Assembly: GCF_947500045.1 (NCBI RefSeq)
Contig: NZ_CANMQQ010000010.1
Location: 62,001 to 126,000, forward strand
DNA: 64,000 nt
DNA from: an uncultured Ruegeria sp.
GTDB lineage: Bacteria > Pseudomonadota > Alphaproteobacteria > Rhodobacterales > Rhodobacteraceae
Direction of reading: 5' to 3'
Shown here: positions 1 through 8,753 of the stretch, one piece after another
Position numbering within the stretch: position 1 is the first letter of the stretch
Layout: every line of letters starts with the position of its first letter
The notes under the pieces: generated by a model
Seen by the model: the letters and a program-made list of their open reading frames with translations, nothing else
Databases searched by the model: none
What the model was told of the DNA's origin: nothing
Made by a program: the position numbers and the translations under genes

Positions 1-219
1 AATCGCCCAGCAGCTACTAGGTTCTTTGCCAAAGCACTGTCGTCAAAGGGGATCCCAAACAAAATCATCATAGACAAGAGCGGCGCCAATGCTGCGGGCA
101 TTCGAGCAGTGAACAGAGTCCTGAAGCGGTTCGGTTGCCCAGCCAAAGTACAGACGATCAGGTCCAAATTTTTGAACAACATGATCGAACAGGATCACAG
201 ATTCTGCTGGCGCTTTTGA
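1..219 (+). pseudogene. IS6-family transposase, C-terminal-side fragment
   Basis: Reading frame 1 is open from the window edge to a TGA at 217-219. It encodes about 72 residues resembling the DDE region of IS6-family transposases: TRFFAKAL, then IIIDKSGAN (the conserved 'DK' aspartate segment), then FLNNMIEQDHRF, which matches the family's 'YLNN.VEQDHR' motif with the catalytic Glu. After DHRF the frame runs into CWRF and stops, where an intact enzyme continues for 60-80 residues. It is therefore truncated or frameshifted on the right, and the left end lies outside the window. It marks an old insertion-sequence scar at the left border. Confidence 0.75.
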
Positions 220-404
220 GGGATGTGTCCCCAAGTGATATTTAGCCCGCCTGCCAATAACGGACCAGGATAGTCAGCCATCATCCGTGATACATTTGAA
301 AGAACGAGTTAGACGAGAACTTTGGACAATAAGCATGGCATCGTTTGTCGGCTTGTTTTTCGGGCCAGGGCTGAGCAGCCTGGGTTAGAAATCCAACTCG
401 CCAT

Positions 405-1655
405 TCAGTTAATGAGAGCAGCTTCGGTGCGGCGGATAAACGGGCGAGCAGGACTTGGTTTGTATCTTCTGTCAGCAAGCTCAGGGAAAATCTCAACTAA
501 CTCCTGATAAACTTCAAGATCTGCATTGAGTATGTGTTCACCTGCGTAAAAGCTTTCGAGCAGGGCGTTCTCGCAGACTACGATTTCGTGTTTGTCAAAC
601 ATTATGTGGATGTAGTTTACCGTATCACAAGGTTCACGGTAGATTCGGTCTCCATCACAAAGATGTTTGGCCGCACAGAGCAACTCGGGTGCATGGAAAT
701 GCAGTTCACAGCGCCAACCTGAAACCAGAATTCGATGCTGGGGTGAAACACGCAGCTCACGACGGTTTCCGATCGTGCCAGGTGCAAACCGGATTGGCGT
801 ATGTTTGCCCCGACCGCAAACAGAACGTTTGCCGATCCATCTCACGGGCTGCGGTCCATGATCCAGTGTTTCAACCAGATCGCCAACTTTCAGGTCTTCG
901 ATTGGGCGATCACCGCTCGGGGTGCGAATTTGCGTTCCCTCAGTGAAACATGCGATTTCGACCGTCTCGATACTCAGATAGGTAAAACTTCGACCGTTCG
1001 GGAGGTTAACCGTCCCACCGGTAGATCCAGGAGAAAATGGAGTGAATGTAGAGCCCGGAGGCAAAATCAACCGGTCGTTTCCATTGCCGCCATCAACGAA
1101 ACTTGTGTTCAATCCGGCGTGTATGACGTCTCTGCCGCCGCCGCCGTCCAGATTGCCGCTGCCGTCTTCCGCGAAAAGCGTGTCGCGACCGCCGCCTCCA
1201 CTGAGATTGTTATTTCCTGAACCGCCGCGCAGGATATCTTGACCCTGACCGCCAAAGATATTGTTGTCGCCTGAGCCGCCTTGCAGCGTGTCATTACCCC
1301 GCCCACCGCTGATACTTCCACCGAGCGAGCCGCTATCGACAAGGGTATCGTTGCCCCGCCCACCGCTATACCCACCTGCGTTCAGACCTACGGACCCACT
1401 TACATCGTCATCATTGTTGTTACCGGTGTACTCAACAAACTGGCTAAAAGACCCACCAGCAAGATCGCCGTCGGTATAGGACGTGACGGTGCCTGTATTT
1501 ACGTTGGTAAATGTAATGGAACTTCCAGTCATGGTAACTTGGATAGCGTTGCTCAACCCCGATGCATCAATCGTGCTATCGGGGCCAATATCCAGCGAAG
1601 CCCAAAAAGAGGGATCGTTTATGTCTGCATTGGTTAGAGTGATAAAAACCGGCAT
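405..1655 (-). CDS. Hint-domain protein with glycine/aspartate (RTX-like) repeats
   Basis: The product is about 416 residues. The N-terminal half carries several nonapeptide-like GGxGxDxL repeats (GGRGNDTL twice, GGQGQDIL, GGGGRDTL, GGGGRDVI, GGNGNDRL) of the calcium-binding haemolysin type. The C-terminal half begins ACFTEGTQIRTPSGDRPIE and is a Hint_2 module, common in roseobacter secreted proteins, which may self-process at the Cys. There is no signal peptide, consistent with type I secretion, but no type I exporter genes lie nearby. ATG at 1655 is preferred over GTG at 1667 because MPVFITLTNAD reads as a natural start. The role is unknown; a secreted, self-cleaving surface protein is possible. 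It stands alone, with no operon partner. Confidence 0.8.
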   Translation of the reverse strand: MPVFITLTNADINDPSFWASLDIGPDSTIDASGLSNAIQVTMTGSSITFTNVNTGTVTSYTDGDLAGGSFSQFVEYTGNNNDDDVSGSVGLNAGGYSGGRGNDTLVDSGSLGGSISGGRGNDTLQGGSGDNNIFGGQGQDILRGGSGNNNLSGGGGRDTLFAEDGSGNLDGGGGRDVIHAGLNTSFVDGGNGNDRLILPPGSTFTPFSPGSTGGTVNLPNGRSFTYLSIETVEIACFTEGTQIRTPSGDRPIEDLKVGDLVETLDHGPQPVRWIGKRSVCGRGKHTPIRFAPGTIGNRRELRVSPQHRILVSGWRCELHFHAPELLCAAKHLCDGDRIYREPCDTVNYIHIMFDKHEIVVCENALLESFYAGEHILNADLEVYQELVEIFPELADRRYKPSPARPFIRRTEAALIN

Positions 1656-2385
1656 GCCGCGATCCACTATTCAAACAAGTCAGTACAGTGCAGTCATTTT
1701 TGAGGTACATCCTACCCGACCAGCCGTTCAAACCCAACCTTGGGAAAAACGACGCATGAGAACTGGATATAGCAAGCTCGACCTACCTTGTTCGCAATTC
1801 GAAAGAACGGAGAACTCTGAGAATTGTGCCTGTTTCGACCAGCAGCTTAGCGGCGTGTCACGGTGCCCTGATTTGTTGGACACTCGCTTCAGAAGGTGAG
1901 CAAAATCAGTGCTTGTTTGTGCCTCTAATTGCTGGACTGTATCGCTAATTACCGGACTGTGCTCTTAAATCCTGGACGACGTTTCCTGTAGATAAGCTGG
2001 GTTGCGGTCAGACATGAGTAGGGCGGGTGCTCTTTTTTCTTTGCCGTTGGAATAGGCAACCCCTACTCGGCGACCCCCGGATATACAGACATTTAGGGCA
2101 GAGTGACATCTATACACCGGAATCTGTAGGGCGCGGTAGCTGATTTGGTAACTCAAATAAAGTAATCTACGGCAAGTATTTTGAGTGTGCCAAGATGCAC
2201 AACTTATCTGAACGCCTTGATAGGTTCTGATGTCTCATTTCAAAAGGTCTTGGAGATAGAGGCCGCCAGGCACAAAAAGATGGTCATGATAAGAGCTTGA
2301 TACAGGGTTCATCTCCAAGTCATTTTGTACGAGCGCCTATGCTATTCCTGTTAGAAAGCCGATAGCTTCACTATCCCGCAGTGTA
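1656..2385. other. Intergenic region without recognisable gene
   Basis: About 730 bases between the Hint protein and the kinase/mutarotase gene. Only short open frames occur and none resembles a protein family. Near 1930-1985 there are three loosely repeated CTGGACTG/CCGGACTG/CCTGGACG stretches that could be a degraded mobile-element end, but no transposase remnant was found here. Confidence 0.4.
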
Positions 2386-3627
2386 CTATTCCATGAAAAA
2401 AACTTGTTCCATATCGGCCCACCATTCACCTTCTTTGCGGGTCTCGAACGCGTCTTGCATGGGGCCGCAGACTTTCCACCAGTCTTGCGTAACAGGGTCC
2501 GCTGCGATTGCGGCGGTATCGGCGGCGAAATCGGTTCCGGAATATTCAAAATATCCGAACATCAGGTGTTCGGGACGTTTGAGAAAGATCGAGTAGTTGC
2601 GAAAGTTCGACGCTTTGAGCCGCGCGAGGACACCATCCCATACATCTGCGTGCAGGCGGATGTATTCCTCTGCGTGCTCAGGCCTTAGCCGGATTATGCT
2701 GCCGATGCGGCGAACGGTGGGTGGCGTGTTGCGAGGCAGGATTGCGCCCTTGTGGCCGATTACCTCAGCCGCCAACGTGTGTGCTGTCATAAGCCGGTCG
2801 GCCTCCGGTGCGCCATGAATAAAACTGGCAAGATAACCCCCATTGAAACTGTCGCCCGCCCCAGTGGTATCGATGACCGATTGTGCCTGTGAGAACGTCA
2901 AATCCTGTAACGAGGCATCAAGCGGAACGGGGCCCTTTGCGCCATGTTTAACCGCCCCTTTCTGAATTCCCATACCGCGCAGACGGAATACGACATCACG
3001 AGGGGTGGCGTCTCCGAATATCTCAGCTTCGTCCTCATACGTGGGCAAGGCGATGTTGGTGATGGACCAGAACCGTTCCGTCTGAACGTGGGCGGTGCGG
3101 GCGTCTTCCCACAGCATTGCGCGATAGTTTGAATCGAATGCCAAAAGGCCACCTGCCTTGCGCCGCGCCACAAGCGCCTTGAATAGTCGGTCTCGTGCGG
3201 GCGGTGAAATGATGGCGAGCGTAATGCCCGAAAGGTAGATCAGGTCGGCATGTGCAATCGCCTCTATTTCGTCACTCTCATCATTCGCAAACAGCTGTCG
3301 CGCCGCTGACTTGTCGCGCCAGTAGTGAAACCTGCGTTCGCCGTTTGCATCATTCTGGATCGCATAAATTCCAATCTGGCGGTTCGGATCTCGCCGAACG
3401 AATTCTATGCTGAGTTCTTCGGATCGCATCAGATCAATTGCCGCAACAGAAGCAGCGTCTTCGCCTACGGCGGTGACATAGGTCACGGTGATGTCTTGGC
3501 CCGCGCAGGCACGGGCGCAGTAGATCGCCGTGTTTAATGTGTCGCCACCAAAGGCCATTTTGAGCCCACCGGGCCCGTTCGACATTTCGGCAAGAGGTTC
3601 GCCAATGCAAGCGATATGAAAACTCAT
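2386..3627 (-). CDS. 2-keto-3-deoxygluconate kinase fused to L-rhamnose-type mutarotase
   Basis: 413 residues with two domains. Residues 1 to about 305 form a PfkB/ribokinase-fold kinase of the KdgK group: MSFHIACIGEP start, GGDTLNTAIYCAR substrate region, and DTTGAGDSFNGGYLA with the catalytic Asp and anion hole. Residues about 309-413 form a complete RhaM-like mutarotase (IIRLRPEHAEEYIRLHADVW with the active-site His, and a WWK motif). The expected kinase product is KDPG; the mutarotase would interconvert sugar anomers. ATG at 3627 overlaps the upstream lactonase stop as ATGA, so the two are translationally coupled; the frame upstream of 3627 is antisense to that gene. The families are normally about 300 and 105 residues as separate proteins, and a valine now stands where the mutarotase Met would be. 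It is the last gene of the minus-strand arm. Confidence 0.88.
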   Translation of the reverse strand: MSFHIACIGEPLAEMSNGPGGLKMAFGGDTLNTAIYCARACAGQDITVTYVTAVGEDAASVAAIDLMRSEELSIEFVRRDPNRQIGIYAIQNDANGERRFHYWRDKSAARQLFANDESDEIEAIAHADLIYLSGITLAIISPPARDRLFKALVARRKAGGLLAFDSNYRAMLWEDARTAHVQTERFWSITNIALPTYEDEAEIFGDATPRDVVFRLRGMGIQKGAVKHGAKGPVPLDASLQDLTFSQAQSVIDTTGAGDSFNGGYLASFIHGAPEADRLMTAHTLAAEVIGHKGAILPRNTPPTVRRIGSIIRLRPEHAEEYIRLHADVWDGVLARLKASNFRNYSIFLKRPEHLMFGYFEYSGTDFAADTAAIAADPVTQDWWKVCGPMQDAFETRKEGEWWADMEQVFFME

Positions 3628-4478
3628 TCTGTGGTATCCAATCCGTAAAAACCCGTGGCGGTGCCACCATAGATCGCCGCCTGTGCGTCGGCGGGTAGGT
3701 GGCCCAGAAGTTGGGTCGAAACGTCTCTCCACCGCGTATAGTCGCCCGCAAGGTTCAGCACCGGCCAATCGCTGCCCCACATCAGGCGAGACGCACCAAA
3801 GGTGGACAGGACGTGGTTCACAACCGGTGATAACCAATCGGCATTCCAGCCGGGTCCGGCCTCATTGGCGAGGCCAGAGATCTTGCAGTATGTGTTTGGC
3901 AAGGCCGCGAGCCTCTCCATGCCATCGCGCCACGCGTTACCCGGATCTACGCCGCCCGCAATTACCGGTTTGGCACAATGGTCGATGACGATGCGCAGGT
4001 TTGGCAGGCATTCAGCCATCGCGGCCAGCACATCCAGATGCCGTGGCACGACCAATGCGTCGAGCCGCAGGCCACGGTCCGCCACTTGTTTCAACGCCTC
4101 CATCACGTGAGGGCGCAGGATCCAATCGGTGTCTTCGATATCCTGCAGCATCGGGCGGATGCCCTTGAGGACAGTATTTTTCGTCAACCGATCCAATGTT
4201 GCGGCAACGTTGGCGTCTTCCAGATCAACCCAGCCGACAACGCCTTTGATAAAGTGCGCCTGCCTGGACAAGGAGACCATGAACTCCGTTTCGGCCACCG
4301 CACCGGCAGCTTGAACAAGCACCGTGCCGTCAATTTTGTGCTGCCTCAAGTGGGGCTCCAGATCGCGAGGCAGGATGTCGTGCCGTATGGCTGCCACCTC
4401 ATCCGTCATCCAGTCGTAGTCGCCGCGCGCAATCTGCCAGAAGTGTTGATGTGCGTCGATCATGGCGGGTTTTGACAT
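3624..4478 (-). CDS. Amidohydrolase-family sugar lactonase (L-fucono/L-galactono-lactonase type)
   Basis: 284 residues of the COG3618 amidohydrolase family, which hydrolyses 1,5-sugar lactones such as L-fuconolactone and L-rhamnonolactone. Visible motifs are MIDAHQHFW (metal-binding His pair), VLVQAAG, VIDHCAKP and MWGSDWPVLN with the catalytic Asp. The start is ATG at 4478, with GAGG a few bases upstream; a GTG 12 bases earlier would overlap that site. It overlaps the kinase/mutarotase gene by four bases and diverges from the dehydrogenase operon at 4564. In context it should open the lactone made by the aldo/keto reductase at 5680 to the free aldonate. Exact substrate is inferred from neighbours only. 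Confidence 0.85.
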   Translation of the reverse strand: MSKPAMIDAHQHFWQIARGDYDWMTDEVAAIRHDILPRDLEPHLRQHKIDGTVLVQAAGAVAETEFMVSLSRQAHFIKGVVGWVDLEDANVAATLDRLTKNTVLKGIRPMLQDIEDTDWILRPHVMEALKQVADRGLRLDALVVPRHLDVLAAMAECLPNLRIVIDHCAKPVIAGGVDPGNAWRDGMERLAALPNTYCKISGLANEAGPGWNADWLSPVVNHVLSTFGASRLMWGSDWPVLNLAGDYTRWRDVSTQLLGHLPADAQAAIYGGTATGFYGLDTTE

Positions 4479-4499
4479 GGGATACCTCACGAAGTCCTT

Positions 4500-4528
4500 G
4501 TGTTTTGGTTTTATATAATTAAAAACAC
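4500..4528. promoter_or_regulatory. Candidate GntR operator (imperfect palindrome) between the divergent arms
   Basis: GTGTTTT (4500-4506) and AAAACAC (4522-4528) form an inverted repeat in the 85-bp gap between the lactonase and uxaB-like starts. The right half lies in the 12-mer AATTAAAAACAC (4517-4528), which recurs exactly at 7624-7635 in front of the importer operon and its regulator gene. Sharing of a specific AT-rich 12-mer by the two control regions of one locus suggests a regulator site. Confidence 0.45.
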
Positions 4529-4563
4529 ATTGGGTAAAGCAGTCACATTAAGGCACCGACACA

Positions 4564-5676
4564 TTGGAAACTCTGACCCCCATCATGCAGTTCGGCACCA
4601 GCCGTTTCCTTCAGGCGCACGCCGATCTGTTCATATCCGAGGCGCGCTTGGCGGGGCAGGATGTGGGACCGATCAGCGTTGTGCAAAGCTCGGGCGATGC
4701 GGCACGGGCTGGGCGTCTACAGGCCCTTGCAGTACCCTTCCCGGTTAAGATCGAGGGGCTTGAGAACGGCGTGCGGGTTGAGAAAACCGTCGAGGTCGGC
4801 AGCATTGCGCGCGGTTTGTCCACGTCAAACGACTGGGCAGACGTGCGGCGGCTCTTCGTGGAAGAGGTGCAGATTGTATTGTCCAACACGGGCGATGCAG
4901 GATATGCGCCGCAACCCGAAGATGAACGTCAGACCTTCGATCAGGCGATGTCGTATCCGGCTAAACTGACCCTCCTTTTGCGGGCGCGGTTCGAGGCCGG
5001 GGCGGTGCCGATCCAAATCATGCCGATGGAGCTGATTTCGGGCAATGGCGAGGTGCTCAAGGCTCGCGTCATGGAGCTTGCGAAGAATGACTCGCACGCA
5101 TTCCTTGACTACCTTGCGACCGGTGTGACTTGGGTCAATTCGCTGGTCGATCGGATCGTTTCTCAACCGATCGAGCCTGCGGGCGCCGTTGCCGAACCCT
5201 ATGCGCTTTGGGCGATCGAGGATCAGTCGGGATTGCGCGTTCCCTGCATACATCCTGCGGTGAAGGTTGTGCCCGCGCTGGCGGAAATCGAAGCGCTGAA
5301 GCTCTTTGTGCTGAACTTAGGTCATACAGTGCTGGCGGATCGGTGGCTTACGGCGGGTGGTGCCGCAACGGTCATGGTGCGGGATCTGATGGAAACACCG
5401 TCTGAGCGTGAACATCTTCAATCCATTTACACCAACGAAGTCCGGCCCGGATTTGCCGCCGCTGGCCAGGGTGCAGCCTTCGACGACTATGTGTCCACAA
5501 CACTGGAACGGTTTGCCAATCCCTTTCTGGGTCACGCCATTGCCGACATCGCGCAAAACCATGCGATGAAAGTAGAGCGTCGTATCGAGGCGTTTTTGAG
5601 TTTTGCCAGAATCCAAAGCGATACTTCCGCCAAACCCATACTGGAACACATTTGCGCCCGTCAAAAAGGAGCTTGA
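4564..5676 (+). CDS. Mannitol-dehydrogenase-family oxidoreductase, tagaturonate reductase-like
   Basis: 370 residues of the polyol-specific long-chain dehydrogenase family (UxaB/UxuB/MtlD). An N-terminal nucleotide fold (QFGTSRFLQAHADLF), SYPAKLT, VNSLVDRIV and the catalytic K-x4-N-x2-H motif in KLFVLNLGH are visible. The nearest functional match I recognise is UxaB, which reduces D-tagaturonate to D-altronate with NADH; this fits the altronate dehydratase at 11548. The start is TTG at 4564 with AAGG about ten bases upstream; ATG at 4585 is an alternative that would trim the first strand. The aldo/keto reductase starts 4 bases downstream of the stop, so the two are co-transcribed. Slightly shorter than E. 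coli UxaB. Confidence 0.8.
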   Translation: METLTPIMQFGTSRFLQAHADLFISEARLAGQDVGPISVVQSSGDAARAGRLQALAVPFPVKIEGLENGVRVEKTVEVGSIARGLSTSNDWADVRRLFVEEVQIVLSNTGDAGYAPQPEDERQTFDQAMSYPAKLTLLLRARFEAGAVPIQIMPMELISGNGEVLKARVMELAKNDSHAFLDYLATGVTWVNSLVDRIVSQPIEPAGAVAEPYALWAIEDQSGLRVPCIHPAVKVVPALAEIEALKLFVLNLGHTVLADRWLTAGGAATVMVRDLMETPSEREHLQSIYTNEVRPGFAAAGQGAAFDDYVSTTLERFANPFLGHAIADIAQNHAMKVERRIEAFLSFARIQSDTSAKPILEHICARQKGA

Positions 5677-5679
5677 GAT

Positions 5680-6657
5680 ATGACATTCGCAACCAATCAG
5701 GTGGGGCAGACTAATCTTCGCGTTTCCTCCGTGTCGCTTGGCGGTTCAAGCTTTGGCAACATCGGCTACGAGATCAGCGATGCAGAGGCGATCTCAGTGA
5801 TGGAACACGCCTGGTCGCGGGGCATTCGCTATTTTGACACTGCTCCACACTACGGGCGGGGCCGGTCCGAGGCGCGGCTTGGCGCCTGGTTGGCGGGTAA
5901 ACCGCGCGAACAGATTGTACTGTCGTCCAAGGTGGGGCGTGTGCTGTCGCCAGGACCGCAGTTGGGAGAGGCAGACGGGTTCATCAATCCGCTGCCCAAT
6001 GCGGTGCGCTATGATTATACCGCAGACGGCATCCTTGAAAGTTTCGACGGCAGTTGCGAACGGCTTGGCACCACCGAGATTGAAATCCTCTTTGTCCATG
6101 ACATTGGAGTTTTTACGCACGGGGTTGAGGCGAACGCCAAGCATTTCGACGATTTGATGGGGTCGGGTATGCGGGCTCTTCATAACCTCAAGCAATCGGG
6201 CCGGGTTAAAGCTATCGGGCTTGGCGTCAACGAAACGCAGGTCTGTCTGGATTTGATGGCAACGGAAGCGCCGGATGTGATCCTGCTGGCCGGTCGATTG
6301 ACGTTGATGGACCGTGAAGCGGAAGACGGGTTGCTACAGGCTTGTGCTGATCAAGGGACCAGTCTGGTTTTGGGCGGAATCTTCAATTCCGGGATACTGG
6401 CAACGGGCCCAAAGCCTGGCGTCTGGTTCAACTATGGCCCCGCGTCCGATGTTATTCTTGAAAAGGCCTCTCGGTTGCAGGCTCATGCCGCCGATGTCGG
6501 GTTGACGCTTGCGCAAGCGGCCCTGCAATTTGCAATGCGCCATCCCTCGGCGTGCTCGGTTCTGATCGGGACCGGGAAGGTCAGCTCCTTGCAACGCAAT
6601 TTGGACGCGGCCAACCTAAACCTGTCAGACAATGCGCTTGCGTTCGTGTCCACCTAG
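5680..6657 (+). CDS. Aldo/keto reductase, L-fucose/L-galactose (D-threo-aldose) 1-dehydrogenase type
   Basis: 325-residue aldo/keto reductase. The tetrad is visible: Asp in YFDTAPHYGRGRSE, Tyr in the same segment, Lys in VLSSKVGR and His in EILFVHDIG. The sequence (SSFGNIGYEISDAEA, LPNAVRYDYTADGILESF) is of the D-threo-aldose 1-dehydrogenase group, which oxidises L-fucose, L-galactose or D-arabinose to 1,5-lactones with NAD(P). It follows the uxaB-like gene directly, with AAAAGGAG before the ATG. Its stop TAG and the stop of the convergent regulator share the tetranucleotide CTAG at 6654-6657. It would start the pathway by forming the lactone opened by the product of 3624-4478. Confidence 0.83.
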   Translation: MTFATNQVGQTNLRVSSVSLGGSSFGNIGYEISDAEAISVMEHAWSRGIRYFDTAPHYGRGRSEARLGAWLAGKPREQIVLSSKVGRVLSPGPQLGEADGFINPLPNAVRYDYTADGILESFDGSCERLGTTEIEILFVHDIGVFTHGVEANAKHFDDLMGSGMRALHNLKQSGRVKAIGLGVNETQVCLDLMATEAPDVILLAGRLTLMDREAEDGLLQACADQGTSLVLGGIFNSGILATGPKPGVWFNYGPASDVILEKASRLQAHAADVGLTLAQAALQFAMRHPSACSVLIGTGKVSSLQRNLDAANLNLSDNALAFVST

Positions 6658-7571
6658 ACGGCGCGGTCATGGGCCTTTAGTGAATTGACCAATGTCTTTG
6701 TCGACGTGGCCAAATGCTGTTGCGCCGCCTGTTCTGCCCGGCCTAGATCACCGCTGCGCAGCGCGTTGATATAGGCAAGATGTTCGTGGATGGCCGTCTC
6801 GTTCCGGACCCGCTCGTCCTCTTTGTTCCATTGGAAATGGTAGTGGAAGATGAGCGAAATGATCTTCTGAAAGTCGCGTACAAAACGATTGTCGACGACC
6901 GAATTGATCGTGAAATGAAAGGTCTCATCCAGTTTTGAGAAGTCGTGATAATCCGTTTCGATACGCGACAGCAGGTGGCGGTGCTCGTCTTCCAGTTGGT
7001 CTAGGCGGACCCAAACAGTGTGCTCGGCGGGCAATGCGATCAAACGCCGGACGGCGTTCATTTCCAGCACAACGCGCAGTTCCGAAAGCTCAAGTGCGAA
7101 GCTCTGGGTGAAGCCTTCGAGCCGCCAACCACCGCGCGGCCGCCGTTGGACGATGCCATACCGGTTGAGCGAAGACAGGAACTCTTGCAGTGTGTGCTTC
7201 GCCACGTGAAAGTCTTTCGCGATCTGGGCGACGTTCAAAACCGTGCCGGGGGGCACATCCATTCGCAGAACCCAATCGAAGAACCGATTCTCCAGTTCGT
7301 CCATGTCCAGAAACGCCGGCGGCTCTTCGAGGAAGTCAGATTTTCGTACCGACCTTTTGATAATTTTCTCCCGCCCATTCAGCTGGATGATGCTAGCCTG
7401 AGACAATCGGTCCAGCACGCTACGTACCACAGTTCGGCTCACCTGAAGGTCCGCTGCAATCGCGTTTTCCGATGGAAGCGACTGACCTATCGTCATTTTT
7501 TTGCAGTGATCCAACATTGTATTGTATGATTTTATCAGCCGCACATTGCTTCTTGCCAAGACGTTCCCCAT
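6654..7571 (-). CDS. GntR-family regulator with two winged-helix segments and FCD domain
   Basis: About 305 residues. A first GntR-like helix-turn-helix (SLPSENAIAADLQVSRTVVRSVLDRL, residues about 32-58) is followed by a second one (GTVLNVAQIAKDFHVAKHTLQEFL, residues about 105-130) and then a C-terminal FCD ligand domain rich in His (FSKLDETFHFTINS, LIFHYHFQW). The usual FadR-type regulator has one winged helix. It diverges from the importer operon at 7710 and sits inside the sugar locus, so it is the likely local regulator; the ligand is probably a pathway aldonate. ATG 7571 was chosen; TTG 7592 is an alternative with no clear ribosome site. Confidence 0.8.
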   Translation of the reverse strand: MGNVLARSNVRLIKSYNTMLDHCKKMTIGQSLPSENAIAADLQVSRTVVRSVLDRLSQASIIQLNGREKIIKRSVRKSDFLEEPPAFLDMDELENRFFDWVLRMDVPPGTVLNVAQIAKDFHVAKHTLQEFLSSLNRYGIVQRRPRGGWRLEGFTQSFALELSELRVVLEMNAVRRLIALPAEHTVWVRLDQLEDEHRHLLSRIETDYHDFSKLDETFHFTINSVVDNRFVRDFQKIISLIFHYHFQWNKEDERVRNETAIHEHLAYINALRSGDLGRAEQAAQQHLATSTKTLVNSLKAHDRAV

Positions 7572-7623
7572 CAGCTTTGCCGTACGCCTCAAGCCTATCG
7601 GTTTTTTTGGAACTGTACAGAAA

Positions 7624-7635
7624 AATTAAAAACAC
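7624..7635. promoter_or_regulatory. Second copy of the AATTAAAAACAC box, followed by a possible -35
   Basis: This 12-mer is identical to 4517-4528. It is followed immediately by TTGACC (7636-7641), a plausible -35 hexamer for the importer operon, with an AT-rich TATTAAAT around 7663-7670 that may be the -10. The position between regulator and importer suits autoregulation and operon control. Confidence 0.4.
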
Positions 7636-7709
7636 TTGACCAGTCAGGTTCAGTAAGTTCTGTATTAAATAATTAAAGACCGAAAACGGTCACTTTGGGA
7701 GGACATCAG

Positions 7710-8729
7710 GTGTCAAGCAAAGCACCCGAACAAAAGCGGAAGTTCCGCTTTCTGCCAGAAGGTACGTCGCTGCATAAACTGTCAGCGGTTGCGACGCTTT
7801 TGGTCTTGATCTTTGCGTTCTCATTTACCTCACCAGCCTTTTTTACGGTCAACAACGGCCTGACGGTTCTTTTGCAAACCTCTGTGATCGGTTTGCTGGC
7901 AATAGGGATGACGATGGTCATCATCACCGGTGGCATTGATCTGAGTGTGGGGTCGATTTTGGCATTGGCCGGTGTGATCGCGGGCCTGACAATCAAGATC
8001 GGGCTTCCCGTTGCACCAGCGATGGCGCTGGGGGTTTTTACGGGTGCGGCCTGCGGGTTCGTCAATGGCATGGTGATCGCCAAGATGCGGATCACACCTT
8101 TCGTGGCCACATTGGGTATGATGCTGATTGCTCGAGGGATCGCCCTGCAACTGACAGGTGCGGCCCCGATCAGTCGCCTTGGTGAGGCCTTCGGCGTGCT
8201 GGGCAATGGTGCATTGTTCCGCATTGTTGAAATGCAGGACAATGGCTTTCCCAAGGTGATCTTCCCCGGAATTCCGTACCCGGCGATCCTCCTTTTGGTG
8301 ATGGCTGTCCTGGGTTGGTACCTGCTGCAAAAGCGACAGTTCGGGCGGCACATCTTCTCTGTGGGATCCAACGAAGAGGCCGCGCGTCTGTCCGGCGTCA
8401 ATGTGGATCGCACGAAAATCTGGGCCTACACGACGTCCGGCGCCTTGGCCGGGATTGCAGGCATGGTCCTGATGTCGCGCCTTGTCACCGTCCAGCCAAA
8501 CGAAGGTGTGATGTACGAACTTGACGCCATCGCGGCCTCGGTCATTGGCGGCGCGTCTTTGATGGGCGGCGTGGGAAGCATTTCAGGCAGCATGATCGGC
8601 GCATTCATCATCGGCGTGCTGCGCAACGGGCTGAACATGGCCGGAACATCGGCATTCATTCAGATGATCATCATCGGGATCGTGGTGATTGGAGCGGTCT
8701 ACATCGACCAAATTCGCAACAAGAACTAA
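7710..8729 (+). CDS. Sugar ABC transporter permease, RbsC-like
   Basis: About 339 residues and around ten hydrophobic segments. The family signature GGIDLSVGSILAL, plus GANGF-like FVNGMVIAKM and GGASLMGGVGSISG, identify a BPD_transp_2 (ribose/galactose type) inner-membrane permease. GTG at 7710 is chosen because GGGAGGA lies six bases upstream; the in-frame TTG at 7695 would contain that site. It is first gene of a five-gene plus-strand operon (permease, binding protein, ATPase, dehydrogenase, dehydratase), so the transported sugar is presumably the one degraded here. Confidence 0.9.
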   Translation: MSSKAPEQKRKFRFLPEGTSLHKLSAVATLLVLIFAFSFTSPAFFTVNNGLTVLLQTSVIGLLAIGMTMVIITGGIDLSVGSILALAGVIAGLTIKIGLPVAPAMALGVFTGAACGFVNGMVIAKMRITPFVATLGMMLIARGIALQLTGAAPISRLGEAFGVLGNGALFRIVEMQDNGFPKVIFPGIPYPAILLLVMAVLGWYLLQKRQFGRHIFSVGSNEEAARLSGVNVDRTKIWAYTTSGALAGIAGMVLMSRLVTVQPNEGVMYELDAIAASVIGGASLMGGVGSISGSMIGAFIIGVLRNGLNMAGTSAFIQMIIIGIVVIGAVYIDQIRNKN

Positions 8730-8753
8730 CCATCTTTAATCTGGGAGGAAACT

